From Cladopsammia gracilis (taxonomy: Eukaryota; Cnidaria; Anthozoa; Scleractinia; Dendrophylliidae), in assembly GCA_022457155.1 (NCBI GenBank), contig JAJGOT010000057.1, positions 1,628,501 through 1,692,500 on the forward strand: DNA of 64,000 nt, written 5' to 3'. This document shows positions 37,192 through 51,236 of the stretch, in pieces. Position 1 is the stretch's first letter, and every line of letters begins with the position of its first letter. Both the position numbers and the translations under genes were made by a program. The notes beneath the pieces are model-generated. The model ran no database searches. It saw only the letters and a list, made by a program, of their open reading frames with translations, and had not been told where the DNA came from.

Positions 37192-37503
37192 CCCCCCCCC
37201 CCCCCCCCCCCCCCCCCGAGGGACTCCCATATAAAAATAGCGGGGGTGCTCGTCAGAAATTTTCAAAATACTCTAAAAGGTACCAGAATCTCGTTTGATA
37301 GGCGTGGCTCAAATGGATTTTTACCCCTAAGAGGTACCAATTTTGGCTCGATACCCTAAAAGGTACAGCGATAATTCTAATGGTGATCATTTCGGATTTT
37401 AGCAACCAAAAGGGGGTACCAATCTACACATTTTGACCCGTGAAAGGTACGAAATACTACCCCCGTTTTTTTTTTTTTTTTCATATGGGAGTCCCACCTC
37501 CCC
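37192..37503. mobile_element. GGTACC-rich element with poly-C end
   Basis: A run of about 26 C is followed by GGGACTCCCATATAAAAATA; the right end is CATATGGGAGTCCC. Inside, AAAGGTACC-type motifs recur every 40-60 nt. Relatives lie at 36486-36705 (inverted, with its own C run) and 54797-55605. Confidence 0.6.
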
Positions 37504-39129
37504 TGGACGTCTTGCCTGATGTAAGTTTAACCTCGGGCAAATTTGTGATATTCATTGGACACAAAATGGCACCAGTCGGCATCCTACGTAGATGTTTTGG
37601 TACACAGGCAAAGTCAAGCTCACAATGAATAGAAAATAGAATGCCGTAGATTAAATTCACAATCCAAGCAAAGTGCAAATATAGGCAATGTTTTAGCTTC
37701 TGGGTGGCTTCTAGTCGAATTAACAATTATTCACTCTTCGCGGACGTTGAGGCGAATAACTGTGTTTGCGTTCGACGTTAGAGGAACGCCATCCTAATCT
37801 TGAGTTTCCTGTGGTACCAAGGGGAGATCTTTTCGTCGTTCGTTTTTTCCCTCGCTCGTGTACCTTCTCGGCGCCATCTTGAATTACGCCATATGCATTA
37901 ACGCGCAGCTATATCACGCACTTCGGTCGAAGACTGGTACCTACTCGTGGCTGCAATGTCGTCATGAAGTGTTCGATTTTTGTAGGTCTATGTAGCGCAT
38001 ATAAAAGCAACTTTACGCTTTTCAACGGCCGGAAAAAGTTGAGAATTGACCACTTTTTATCGTATGGCAAATGAAAATGAAGTCTGGCAGAGGTTAGACG
38101 ACAAAATTGACTACGAACAGTTCATGGCGACGAAGTTGTTTTTTATTTTATTTTATTTTTGTGTGTGTTATTTTACTAAATAAAATTCGATTTGTTTATG
38201 ATTTTGTTCAGATTTTTATCGAAGATCGAGTAAACTTATGTTTGAATCACATCTTCTGTGCCGCTGCTTGTCCTGTATGTCAAATATTCAATGTTATTCT
38301 CTTATAAATTTAGTCCCTGAATTTTCCATATATATTTGCATGTAGCTATAGTAAGTAATAAAAGTATTAAATGCGATCCGGAATACGTATATATACTAGC
38401 AGTAATCACAGATCATGGAGACGCGTTTGAAGGAATTTCCGGCGGAAATGAGCCCCTGAAAAAAACCAATTGGGGCGGCCATTTGGAAGACCGTCTACCA
38501 AAAAATCTCAAATTTGTCTCCAACACGAAATTAGGATTGCGTTCTTTGAACGCGAAAAAATTAACGCAGCTGTCACGCTGTTTCTTCCAAATCACAACAA
38601 TATAAAATATAAAGCAAAATATTTGCGAGTTGTTTGCACTCTCAAGTGGCGGCTAAGGGTGAACGAAAACATTTAGCAGGGCGTAAATCGACATCAATAC
38701 TACTTCTTTCAGCTGTTAACAAGCATGTCGAACCCACTCTTTTAATCTATGATTACCACTAGCCGTATAATGTATATGTTAAACAAGTGGATAGCCAGGC
38801 CAAAAATATTTACTTTATTTCTGTCAAATATGGAAAGAACTCGCGCGCGAAACCGCATGCCTGGAGGTGAATAGCAAATACTATCCAGAGTTCAAGTAGC
38901 CAATCAGAGGCCACGACAAACACTATCCACTGGTTTGCCACTGGTTTGCCGCAGGTTATCTATATCCCTTCTCCAACCTCATCTCCATTCTAGCATTCCA
39001 TTAATCAGATTGACACGCAATTTGTTGTTTACATTTTTGCCCTTGATTTGAAAGTTTCGTAAAGTAAAGTTTTGTCTAAGGACACGAGAAGAGGTCAAGA
39101 CTAAGAAATTCCTTATCGCCACTTTAAAG

Positions 39130-39193
39130 ATGAACAATTGTTGTGAGTTTATCAGGCGTAAACTTCGTGCTATATACCAAAGCAACATTGCAG
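39130..39193 (+). other. Leader-like exon 1 (candidate first exon of gene C)
   Basis: ATG opens MNNCCEFIRRKLRAI; the exon would end GCAG before GTTTGT at 39194, leaving one base (phase 1). The gene C PLAT exon at 56021 needs phase 1, so the frames join. Cys-Cys near the start plus a basic cluster could be a lipidation site. No transcript evidence is available. Confidence 0.4.
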
Positions 39194-39249
39194 GTTTGTC
39201 AATACTTTTACGCATACTGTCTTTCATATTAACTTTTGACCAACAAGTT

Positions 39250-39425
39250 GATATTCAGTCGAACCACCCTCCACGACCAACACTAGTAAGCGGCTGTATA
39301 TAATGTGATATACAGTGGAACGTCCCTGCAGGACCACTGATAGTAAGCGACTGTATATGATGTGATATACAGTGGAAAGTCGTCCCTGCACGATCACTGA
39401 CCTCAAGTGAGCGACTGTATTGTAT
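39250..39425. repeat. Tandem repeat of about 65 nt
   Basis: Units with GACTGTATAT, ATGTGATATACAGTGGAA and CGTCCCTGCA recur about 2.5 times. Confidence 0.7.
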
Positions 39426-39841
39426 CGCAGCGATAATATCTGTACCCTGTGTATTAAAAACCAATAGTTGGGTTTGAGAGCTATATAGAGCTCTTCAAAA
39501 TCGCTTTATAGCACTTGTTAATCAAGGTAACGTAGATTGGATTGGATAAGTTCCTTCGATTTCCTTGAATTGTCAAAAATACCGGACTGCTGGTCATTTA
39601 GTCTTTTGACTGCCTTGATCGGCAGTCGGGCCCAAGTGTAAATTCATGGCTTCATACTCTATGCCCAGTGTAAAACAAAAGTTGTAGCCGATCATGATCA
39701 GAGCTCTTCATAATCGCTTACTGGCACTTCTTAATCAAGAAAATAAGAAAACGCTGTTCAGGCGAATTCGAACCTGGATCGTTCGACCGCGAAACCATAC
39801 ACAACATCAATTCAACATGATAAATAAAATAAGGTCAAGTT

Positions 39842-40323
39842 AAAGGGGCAATGTCGCGAGGTTTCGCCGCCTAATTTTAGTAACTTTAATTTAATTTTAA
39901 GTCCAACAATTTCATTACTCTTTTCTCAAGCGAAACAAAATCAGAAAAATGTTAGGTTTGTCGTCTGTGGCGGTAAAGACGTGCAAAGCGAAGACTCTGG
40001 TACCATGTTAATATGCTGGTGTACTATATTTAGCCAACAGAGAAGAAGAACCTTCGTCCATGACATTCCATGGTCAACTGATTTCTATCGCTGCTCGTAC
40101 ATATTGAAAAATTTAGCCGTACGATTTCAGAATCGGAAAAATAACCGGGCGAAAATCAAGACAAATAGATTATTTACATATGTGAAAAATCTGAGACCAT
40201 TTGGTGAACACAGCACTGCTGGATTGAATGGATTTGACGATGATGGCGTAAACTTGAAAAACAGCCAACGGACGTTTTTTAAGATTGTAGCTTGCGTGAC
40301 ACCTCGCGACATAGCCCCTTTAA
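39842..40323. mobile_element. MITE with AAGGGGC ends
   Basis: AAAGGGGCAATGTCGCGAGG at the left and CCTCGCGACATAGCCCCTTT at the right are inverted. A 164-codon open frame (39981-40475) overlaps it but has no recognisable domain. Confidence 0.7.
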
Positions 40324-41574
40324 GTCAATCATTTCAGCTATCGACCAATATAATCTACTTATATTATCTAACAGATTTCGTACTATGGATCGACAAAGAA
40401 CAAAGAAGACTTATTACAGCAAAGTCCACGATATTATCCTGTAAGTTAATGTTTAACTTACAGGAGATAACTTAAGTTACAGGAGATAAAAATATTGCGA
40501 GTGCTGACGGGGGGAGCGGGGGGGGGGGGGTAGGTGCGAAAGAAAGCAGGGCGAGGGAACTCTCTCCCCAGTTTAATCGTTTTTTTTTCGTTCACATTTT
40601 TCTTCGCATTTCCCTGCTATCAGAACGCCTGGAACAAACTTGCCAGTTGTTGACTTCGGCATGGCACGGTCGTTTATTTTTGTTTGTGTTTAGCTAACAA
40701 ACTTTTGAAAAAGAAAGAAAAAAATACCACGAGCAAACATTATTAATTCCAAGACTCGTATCATTCAACAGTCGTCTTACTGTACTCGGGGCTCTTTCTC
40801 GGCAGGTACCGGAGCACAGAGGACGTAAAACAAAATGAACAAAGAACGACAATAATACAAATGCAAAACGAGACCAAAAATACAATACCTCACAAACAAT
40901 AGAAGACAATGAGTACGGTACACGAAGAAGGACCCGTATTCGGTGATAATAAATTCCAGCATGATCAATGTTCCGGCTATAAAGTTATAATCCCTGGGAT
41001 ATATGGATCATTATAAAGTGCCGGATCACCCACAATTCAGCCTCTTCACTTGAAGCAACTCTTGACTTTATATCCGAAGCAGAAGACGGTATGTTTTAAA
41101 TGTAGTAAATTTCTAAAGCATCCTTTATTGTAATTTAGCGATACCCGGCGCTCGACTTCTATAAATGCCTTACAATATCGATTTAATACCAGAAAAATCC
41201 ATGATATTATATTGCATTCAGTTCAAAGAGCCCGCAGCCTCAACTGACTCAACTGTCTTCGTTTATTCAAATTTAACGGCGGCGAATACGATAAAAACAG
41301 TTTAGGACATTTATTGCGGCAGTCGTCTTGCCAATGGAGTACATGGCACTTTTGTGTGGCAGTTATCTTCGGAAAATTCGATGAACATCTCTACAAAATT
41401 GACAAATTTCGAAGACGATTTCTGATAGTACCGTTCATGCTTGGTTGCCCCATGGCAATGTCATTTCTGATGTATTGAATTGAAAACAACATTTCCCATT
41501 GTTTCGGAATTGTTTGTGTTATACGTTATTGGAATGTTTTGAACAAAGTTGTATACACATCCACACTGAAACCA

Positions 41575-41710
41575 TGTCCAACAGGTGAACAATTATCGGC
41601 GGACAACAATATAATTAGCAACTGTACAAAGTTGTCAAAGTTTCACAAATCTCGTCAATGAAAACATGTACAAGAGGTGAAAAATTGTCGGCGAACAACA
41701 ATATAATTAG
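41575..41710. repeat. Imperfect tandem duplication
   Basis: AGGTGAACAATTATCGGCGG with ACAACAATATAATTAGCAA occurs twice, about 100 nt apart. Confidence 0.65.
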
Positions 41711-41868
41711 CAAAAGCTCACATAAGACAAATGTATCGCACCATAATTTTCGTTCAAATGGTCATATAAATACTATAAGATCACATCCCCATGAGGGACT
41801 CGATGTAAATCAGCGACCATTTTCTGCAGCAGAATAAAGAGCATAACATAAAAATACTGTTAGTCTAA

Positions 41869-42265
41869 ATGCTGTGTTCACACAAGGGCGAAACATGTTT
41901 AGTATGATCACGAATGACACATGTTTCACTGTGAAAAGTGTTCACATCAGGCGGCACAATGCGCGAATCATGATCAAAACATGGTGTTATTCTGAGCATG
42001 ATTGAAACTACCTATAAAAGGGGTAGTTTCCATCTAAGCCAGACGACACGTTAGCGCAAATGTTCATGCGTAATTATATACATTTCATGCGATCAAGCTT
42101 TTAAATTGCCTGCTTCGCAAACCAGCATAAACTATAGAACCAGGCGTGAAATGTGTTTTCAAATTAACAACTTGAATATGAACATGTTTACGGAAAACGT
42201 GTTTCGTTGAAACATGTTCACTTGACTCTAAACATGTTTCGGTGCTGATCGAACTAAACACAGCT
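41869..42265. mobile_element. Dispersed repeat, copy 2 (also at 14986-15345)
   Basis: Begins CTGTGTTCACACAAGGGCG and ends near GATCGAACTAAACACAGC, an imperfect inverted end. ACTGTGAAAAGTGTTCACAT and TATAGAACCAGGC match copy 1. It contains a TATAAAAGG motif near 42013, which may be chance. Confidence 0.6.
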
Positions 42266-42762
42266 TAACTCCGTGGGTGGAAGCGTTCATTTGAAGCGCC
42301 ACTCAAAGCCTGAGACTGAACACACTACATAAATCAAGGTATTGCCTCAGGGAAATGAATTTACTACTCGGTTTAAATTAGTCCACTCTATAAAAGGTTA
42401 GTATGTTGCTTTCTTTTCATTTACGAAGCACTGTACCACAAGGATCTTTCATCCATATGCAAATATCAGTCTCCGACGCCGATTTCCCTTTCGTAAACAA
42501 GCGATGCCCATTTTTGCCATTTAGCCATTTAGCATTCATTGGTAACCAGGCCTTTTGTAATGGTCGATGCCATTTCTCTCTTGTTTATGCCTGGATTGGG
42601 ATGAAAATAGGCTATCATTATTAGATAAAACTGGGTTGAGGTAAAGCGATTATTAGATCTAAGCAGGATTCGCAGATAGGTAAGATTTAGGGTTAGGGTG
42701 ATCCGTTATTGATATATATTAAGAAAAGCACCTTTTATGATTAAAATTATCATGGGTTTGCC

Positions 42763-42835
42763 GGATCAACCCAGTGGTCTAGTGGTAAAGGAGAGATGCT
42801 AGCATGTAGAGGTTCCGGGTTCGATTCTAGGTAAT
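42763..42835 (+). mobile_element. tRNA-derived repeat
   Basis: TGGTCTAGTGGTAAAG (A-box-like) and GGGTTCGATTCTAGG (B-box-like) lie about 45 nt apart. The ends do not form an acceptor stem. Confidence 0.5.
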
Positions 42836-43364
42836 TAATTGCATTTTTCTTTTTCTGATAGAAAAAAACAATTATAAAATTGGTGAAAAATTTTCTGAGT
42901 GTCGCTAAAATGCATGGCATCACTTGTTTACGAAAGGGAAAATTGCGTCTCCGACATTAGTCTTGCCTAATGCCGAGTTCAAGCTGCTGATCATATAGTG
43001 TGACTGTTTCCTTTAATTTACATTTTAGGAATCGATTTGAAGTTGTCTGCCAATTTACTGCCAGTAATCTCGTTTCGAGTTTAAAACTGAAAAAGACCGT
43101 TGTACCGGTCGAAACATGTCTTGTAAAATCAAATATGAATAACTTGTCACGCGACGTTTCAATCGTAACACCACTGTATATAAGGTAATTAAAATAATTT
43201 CCACCCCATCGCGTCCCAATTTTGGGGGCATGGCTCCAATTCCTTTATGCCACTGAGAAGCACAAAAACCAGCAATTCATTCATAGACTGAGGCGTGTGA
43301 TAAATATCAATCTTTGAAAAAGGTACGTCGGTCGGTGAAATTCTATTTTTACGAATGAGGTAGC

Positions 43365-43980
43365 CTCAGAAACCATAAGTGGGTTGAAACGTGCAACTGT
43401 CTCTTGTACGCTTCAAAACAAGCTTCCGATTATTCAATTTGCTAAGAAGTTGTTACAGCCATATTTGGAAAATCAAGATAAAAATATTAACCAATAAATT
43501 CGCTGGAACAACTTGCTTCCAATCTCGAGGGACCGAGGGGTTTCCAAATATGGTACTAAGAAAAAATGAGTATTCGGAAGGGTTAAGCCTAAAGAATACC
43601 GTTCAGAAGGACGTCGGACACCTTATTGAAACTTATATAACGGAGTAACTGGTTAGCTTTCAGTTGATGTTATGGGTAGCAGTTTATATAGTTAAATTTA
43701 GGCCTGAACAACCCGAGAAGCTAGGTGGTACAGTGGTACGGTAGGCTATCTAAGCCTAAGCCTAGCTGGGATCACAGGTTCAATCCTGAGTGGAGGATTT
43801 TAGACTTTCTTTTTTACACTTAAAAATTTATTGAAAATAAAATTCTAAGTGTCGACATTACGTTATATAAGTCTTAATAAGGTGTCCGACGTCCCTCTAA
43901 ACGGTATTCTTTAGGCACAACCATTCGGAAGCTGTGAATGCGCGTTACCCGTTTCAACCCACTTATGGGTTTCTGGTAAC
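43365..43980. mobile_element. Composite inverted-repeat element with tRNA-like core
   Basis: Outer arms contain CAGAAACCATAAGTGGGTTG and its near complement; inner arms contain GTCGGACACCTTATTGA and its complement. In the centre an A-box-like GGTGGTACAGTGG and B-box-like GGTTCAATCC suggest a tRNA-derived unit (43710-43795). An opposite-strand relative of the inner part lies at 56140-56470. Confidence 0.65.
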
Positions 43981-44202
43981 CTGTAATTATTTTAAAAATG
44001 AATAACTGGATCCACGTCGATTATTACTATACACAATCAATACACAGTGACAAAAGGTAAATATTACTGACAAAATGAAACAAAATGAAAGCGAAATCAC
44101 ACCTGTTATTAGCTTTTTATTAATATTGAACTGACATCAGTAACATTACAGCCTTATTCTCTATATTAGAAAAGGCAGGGGTTGGTAACAAGGTCCACTG
44201 AG

Positions 44203-44265
44203 ATGAACAAGTGTTGCGAGTTTATTAGACGTCGGCTTCGCGTTTTACATCACGTCTACCATCAG
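44203..44265 (+). other. Leader-like exon 2 (degenerate)
   Basis: ATG opens MNKCCEFIRRRLRVL, very close to the copy at 39130. The donor-like CAG before GTTTGT leaves phase 0, which would shift frame into a stop in the gene C PLAT exon. It is probably a decayed copy, or belongs to another transcript. Confidence 0.35.
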
Positions 44266-47200
44266 GTTTGTTTTCAAAGATTTTCAAAATTTTCTCAATT
44301 GAGATTAGAATTCTTACGTTTTGAAAGCATCCAACGAAACATTTCGGTGGAAAGCGCTGTTCGGAAGGCCTAGTCATCTTAAAAATTCATAATAAATCCC
44401 ATTAAAAACTAGAATTTTCTATGGCAAAGCGTCAAACTTTCGAAGCATCGGAAAATTTAACGCCGGAGGCTGGATAAAAAATGTCGTTTTCGGGTACGAA
44501 ACAAGGTCGGCCAGGATTTTCGGAGAGATGAAAGCAGCTTGTAAATTCTGCGGATAAGATTCTTTTCCCTGAAATTTTCTGCCACTGAAATATTCGGCTA
44601 ACTGAGAAACGAAAAGCTCAAACTATATTAGCTGGCTTTTAAAGGCATTAAAATGATATGGAACGAAACACTGAGTACCGGCAATCCAAGCGCTTTCCAA
44701 ACCATTCCTCGTTAGGCGCCCTCTGACGATTAAATCGAGTGATCGTTTTGGTTGTTTATAACATTCACAGTTTTTGCAGAAAATATATTGAGATAAAGAA
44801 AAATAGTCGGAAAAAATTGCAAAGCGCGCGCGAAAGCCTACGGGCAGGATTTGAGTAGTAAAGGCTTCTTGTTCAGCAAAAATACTTATTTACGCATCTG
44901 TTATTGTCACTAGGAGCTAGTCAGCTTTGTCGAGTCCCAACAGTCACATATCAAAAGTTCAAGGGTTAAACTTTGTGGTGAAGTGAAGTTCAAGTTATTG
45001 AGGCTGAGTTATCGAGGTATCGATTTCGCAAAATATTTTTACTAAACGCTTCCTTGTGAATTCATTATTTCCTCGGCTCACTCCGGCTCAAGCTTCAGTC
45101 AATAGATATCCAAGCGTCTCTCTTTAATGATATCACTGCATCGCTTTTCTTTAATATGTTAGAGGATTTTTACGTAAACAAGTTTACAAAGGCCACCAGT
45201 AAACAGTGTATACCAGAATTATCAACCGGGCCAATTAAAAGCGAAGTAATTTGATTCGGTGTTTGCCTGCCAAAGGCTTATATGCTTTTATTTTGAGGCG
45301 GAGGATGGGCATTTACCAAAAAAATAGATGCACAGCTTTTTTTGGAAAAGACAAAATAACGTGACAGTGAAACGAAGTAAAACAATACCTTGCAAACTAA
45401 TGAAAGGAAATCCGTGCACAATATATATTTTGTTAAAAAAAAATCGTACTGGAAAAAAAGCCATGAGCCCAACTATGTCATCGAGTTCATCCTTTTCTAG
45501 AGAATTGAATCATATTATAATAATTTCTAGCGGCTTACTGTCACTCAACCAGCCATAGACTACGAGCAGTCCCTCTTTCCCAGCTTTGTCCGTTGAGCGA
45601 GAAACAAAAAATAACATTAGAGAGCGGAAAATGACCGCGCAAAAAGCGAGACGAGTGCGCTCGTCTTATTATTATGACGGACCCTGGCGCGAAGACATTT
45701 TACTTTCTCGAAGCTTTTCTTTCGCGTGACTGCTGCTAATGGGAACCTCGATGATCTGATATGACTTCATGTATGAAACAACGATTTAATTGATGTATAA
45801 AAGTATCACTTGATATTGCACAAATCACACTGACAAAGGCGAAATTCCTTGACATAACTGAATATAAGACAACATGAATAATTGTGCTGAACACCTTGTT
45901 TCAGCCTTTGGGCAACAGAGATGGAAATATATTTCAGTACAAATGAGTTATTTTATTCAGGTTGACACCGTTTTGAAAGAATTTGCATTCAAAATGATAC
46001 CCCGTTCAAGAAAAAGGTCAGTTTTTAATACCGCGTTCTAATTTAAAATGGCTGCTGATAATTTGAAGCTTTCGTGCGTTCCAATTTTAGAAGTAAAAAT
46101 ACGAAAAAAGCAAGTGACACACTCGAACACCTGCCCCGCGGCCTGGCCAGTACCTTACGCATGCGCACAGCCATATCACCAGGGCAGTGGCAACCATGGA
46201 CAGCTGTTTCCTCCAAGTTAGGACTCATCAGCATGCATAGTCAGGCAGGGTCTCACATAAGATCGTCGACCCCGCCACTTTACTGCCCAGGCTGATGCAA
46301 GCATCTCTTTAAGGGTCAGCTCCACACGACACATGTGGTAGCTCAGTTGGCTGGGGACAGCACGGCCGTCCTCCCACGGCATGCGTATGAAGAGGTGGAT
46401 CAGCATTTTTGCCGATCGGTGTGTCAGTAAATTTTAAGTAAAAATACGAAAAAAGAAGGCCCGTTACAGGAAACGTTTCTTAAATGGATTCCCCGTTCTA
46501 GATCAGGAGTCCCAAAATCACGACCCCGTTGGGCGGTACATACCCGTATGGGCATTTTGGGGGAGTACCCCCCCCCCCCCCCCCGATCCTAATGTCAACT
46601 TTCGTTTCCAGTTGATCCAAATTCTTATGCTTCCGCCTTTGTGCTTATGTCACTAGTGGAGAGGAGCGTTGCGTGACGACACAAATAAGGGCTGCGTCCC
46701 TCTGTACCCCGTATGAAAATCGATTATCTGCTCAGATTTTTGAGCTTCAACTTCCTCTGCGTTTCACGTCCTCCGCCAGGTTATCATTAGCTAAGAATAT
46801 TCTTATTGCTCGCTCATATTCTAACGCACTGAGAGAGTCATTCGACGGTTATCTACTTTACACCGTTACGGGAACTGGTACATTTGGCGCAACGTTATCT
46901 TTTTTGGAACAAGACTCTAACCTCTGGTAAGAAGGCTTAAAACAGTTTTAAACATCGATGTAATTTATCAAACACGAGGAAGAGTGTTTCATCAGGATTT
47001 TAAAACACCGAAAAGCGGGTTGAAAAAAAGCGAGGCGCAGCCTCGGGAATCGGGAATCGCTAGTTACCCCAACACAATTAAGTCACTCCCTTTTTGTTAG
47101 GAATAATTCCGTTTATTGTTGATCACAGTAAAGTCACTCTTGTCGCATCGAACAAAATCTCTCCCTTAAGCTTCTGGCACTAAAAAGCTCTCGCCAGGTT

Positions 47201-49406
47201 CAAGTAAGGTTACAATATTAAACGTTTCATATTAAACTGCGAGTGTTTGATATATCTTCTCAAACTGATCATTTAATACAACGAAAACAAAGCAGACAAA
47301 AGAATAAAGACTGGGTTTTCACTGAACCACCGTCACGTTTATAATTTTCCGCTTTGTTCAAACTTTATGAATTATTGACAAGTTTGAGAAGGATTTATCT
47401 CCATTATCTTATGTTACTATTTTCAACTTCGAACTACGAAGTAGAGCCTTATTAATTGAAATTGTTTGAGGAAAAATCGCTGACTGTAAACAGCCGAATG
47501 CAGCCAGCCACTAAGGTCACTAGTGTCCGGCGAGCTCTTATCTGACATGTCTATCGTGGTTTTACATGTACAGCTGGAAGGCGATATTCATGTTTGAGTG
47601 TTAAAGTTTGTTCGATTTCGTTCCATGTGATATGCCAGGTGTTAACAATACCGAAGAATGTGGTGGTGGTGAAAAACTAAAATTGAGCAATAAGTTAATT
47701 GGCCACCGTGAAGAGGTACAAAAGCGTATTGCAAGCGAACGGTCATTTGTGTCAAATGTATCATGTTGCTGGTCATTTGGAACCTATTTTCGAATCTTAT
47801 TCCAGTCGGATTCCAGGCTAACGCACGCAATGTAGTCATACAAGATGATATATGGTATATTTTTGGGCACAAGTCGGAAATGTTTAGTCTGTGGGCGCAC
47901 TTAGGGGGTGAAAAAGGGAGCGAGAAAGCGGCGGACAGTTCAGACTAGGAAATTTTTCGTTATCCGCACTGAGAGAGCTGGAGATTGGATGTCACCAGCC
48001 TCGTCGCATAATTATTACTCATGCGCATAGCGGCATGAGTCAAGGTTTCGGTAAGGTTTCCATTTTTAGCTTTCGTCCCGCTTTTTGTAGTCACAAATTG
48101 CCTTGTTTTTTAAAGTTTCCCGTATCCCGCGGGACGACTTTCACTGGTCTGATTGCCGAGTGGCGTGCCCGTAATCACGTTTAGTGTACGCGAACTCGCC
48201 CCTGCCTCCCCTAGAAAGTTATTTTTGCCTCCTATTGTTATAAAAGGCTTCAGGAAGGTTAAACCAATCAGAATCCGTCTACCGAGCACATGTCTGGGTT
48301 TTAGGGGGGACTAGAGAGAATCGGTTTGTCACTAAGAGAAGACTTTCAGATTCAAACAAATATGGCCTCTTCTGTGCTCTACACTTCAATTTTTCAGACG
48401 TTCATTTTCCATTACAAAAATCTAAACATGCCTTTGAAGACTTCGAAATAGAAAGAAAGAGTCCTTAATACGATTTCTATGCCTTTGAAGTGGCGATTAG
48501 AGAGCTGAAAGCGATGGAATCGTCCTGTGAGGATCACAAAGCGAGACACAAAGCCCGGCACAAAGCGAGACATGTTTTCCTACAGAATTCATACTCGAAG
48601 CTCGAAGCGGCAGACTTTATTAAGAATTTTCAAGCATTCCTGGAAAACTACGGTGAAGAAAATAACATTTTTGAATGTCCATTTACTATGTAAGAAACAT
48701 TTCATGGACTGTTTATTTCTGTTATCAGTGAGAATTTTTGCGAAATATCGGCCGCACGAGAAATTCTTTGATTTGCTTGCGTTGCCGAGAGCTTCCTCGA
48801 TGCGATAATTTAACGCGTTTTGCTCTTGAGACTAATATAATTCGCAGACCCTAGCGCTCCTCGCTGCAATTAGGCTAAATAAATCGCCAAGCCTTCCGGA
48901 AACAGAAAATCAATGAATTCTGATGAGCGTTTGACTCTTTTATTCAAGGGAATGACATTTTCATTCAAGGAAATATGAGTTTCATTAAAAAGTTTTGACC
49001 TTTAGAACAAATATTGTGGAGCGCGCGATCGAATTACATTCCACACGAAATTTGCATGAAACGAAACAATCTTGCCATCCGTCGGTGGGGTGGGGGGTGG
49101 GGGGTTCTTTCTGGAATATCTCTTTCTGGAATAACCCAATGCCCAATGTAATAGAAGTAATTCACGGTTTGGGAAGTATTAGACTATAATCCGGGTTTGA
49201 ACGGGAATCAATAAATTAAATATTCAAAGCGAGTACAGAAAAAATGGTAGCTTTAATCAACGTGTCTTCCCCGTGTCTTGACTGATGGTGCAATGTGTGT
49301 CACGCAAAATTCGTTGAGGTGGTAGCGGTGCGTGACATGTTTAAAATAAACCATAAAACTTTCTTGCGCATGAGTAAAGGCTACTGGTAGCCTCTTGTTA
49401 ATGTCT

Positions 49407-49527
49407 AAGTCCAGCCTCGTTCTCAGGCCTCAACAACGCGCTTACTGAGCAAAGAGAGATCATTGGATGACGTCGCGTTCTTTTTCGCGCCGAGGACCGT
49501 CTGGGAACGAAGCTGGGCTAAGTTAAC
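49407..49527. mobile_element. Short MITE
   Basis: GTCCAGCCTCGTTCTCAG and CTGGGAACGAAGCTGGGC are inverted, flanked by TAA on both sides. A related motif pair occurs at 50176-50240. Confidence 0.6.
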
Positions 49528-51236
49528 ATCTTCATTTCTCAGTTGAATCCATTTTTAACTCACTAATGTAGCATTACCTTTCGTTTATTATATTTGAAGC
49601 TCACAAAACGTTTACATCACATTTATCGCTGATTTCATCGATTTTTCATGTCCAAAACGCAACCCGCTCATCGTGCAAAGCCTTTGAGTTGATCTGCGCG
49701 CAAGCTTTGTCTGAGTCACGTAGTAGTCTATCTATTTTTAGTAAAAGTGCACAACGATATCATAGAGATTTAAAAACATGATTAAATCAACGTTCATTCC
49801 TTCGGTTTATGCCGTCCGGTAATTAAAAGTTTTATCTCTGAGTGGCCAGATACATTGAAATAGAAAGGGACGGCTGAGGTGGCATTTGGTAAAGTGGCTT
49901 GCTCGTTGAGTAGCCCCTGAGTACCTCGTGTGCACCGCTTATATTTCAACTCCGCTACACAGCAGACATGCACAATCCATTAGGTTTATTTTGTTTTCAG
50001 TGCGACCTCGCATCAGCAGCCGGTTCGAACTACACAAGTTAAAAGCTGGATAATTTACAACTAGATACATCCTAAACTTGTACTACACTTAACAGAGCTG
50101 AACAACCGCTCACAAAATTAACTGCGGTTAGAACCTGCAAGAAAAAATCCCTGGAAAGCAGGAAATCTGTGTTCAACCTCGTTCCAAGGTCTCCTCTTCA
50201 CGCTCTCTGGAGCGGGAAGAAGAGAGACCCTGGAAACGAGGTAAGTCTGTGTTCCCGATAAAGAGTTCACGAAACGTGCGTTTAGTTTCAACTATGTACT
50301 GCATGTTTGATATACCACTGATTTACATTCAATTCGTTGAGTTACAAGTAATATGAAACCCGGTGATAACAATTCTTTATCGCTTGTTCAGGTTACTAAG
50401 TAACGTAACTAAAAATAACTGTTATTTACATCTTTACGTTTGTCAAATTGTTATATACAGAAATAACCTGTCTTTGCTGGCATCCAAATATTTCTCTCTG
50501 TACTTGTTGGTGCGATATCGAAAGTGTATTTTTTGCAATTTGGATTTCCAAATCAGTTTCTCGAGAAATTTTCGATGCGCAACAGGTGTATTTTATTCGG
50601 AAATTAGTCATACTAGTTATTCTAAACCGAGAAAAAGTTGTTTTTGTGAACTTTTGTACGGTCTAAATGTGCTTTGCAGACGGTCGCGTAATACTGTTTT
50701 TTTAGAATTGCTAAAATTGAAAATAGCCCGGTCGTCAATCTTAATTATTGTGCTTCCGACCTTTCATCATAGTTAAGCTTATCATCGGCTTAAATTTTTG
50801 TTCAGAGAGCTTCGCTGTTAGGCTCAGCCTATCTATATTATATTATTATTGTCGAACACGAGAACAGAACCAAATTTGTTAGTCAGAGAACTGCGAGAAA
50901 AGAGCTCCGGATAAGCAATCAATAGCGTTTTGGGGTTGAGCACTGATCTACAGTGTTTATGGTTAAGCACTGAATTGAAAACAGTTAGCTTTCATTTGTT
51001 ATGGGTAGCTCTATAAATATGTTAAAAATTACAGCTTCTGGCAATTATATTGGTTATGAAGAGGACAACTCAGGTTCGAGGCAAACATTATTCTGATTTT
51101 TTTCATTATTTTCATTTCGATTCTTAAGTTTGAAATACGTTTTACTTCATGTAATTTTGGGTGAAAGAGCAAAATATGTTCTCAAGTGATACCAGCAAAG
51201 CTAATTAACATGCAATAGATGTTATTGAACTAGCGT

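Noticed and set aside
39981..40475. 164-codon open frame
   Set aside because: No recognisable domain; most of it lies inside an inverted-repeat element.
50363..50776. 137-codon open frame
   Set aside because: No family resemblance, no splice partners, low-complexity AT-rich composition; likely chance.
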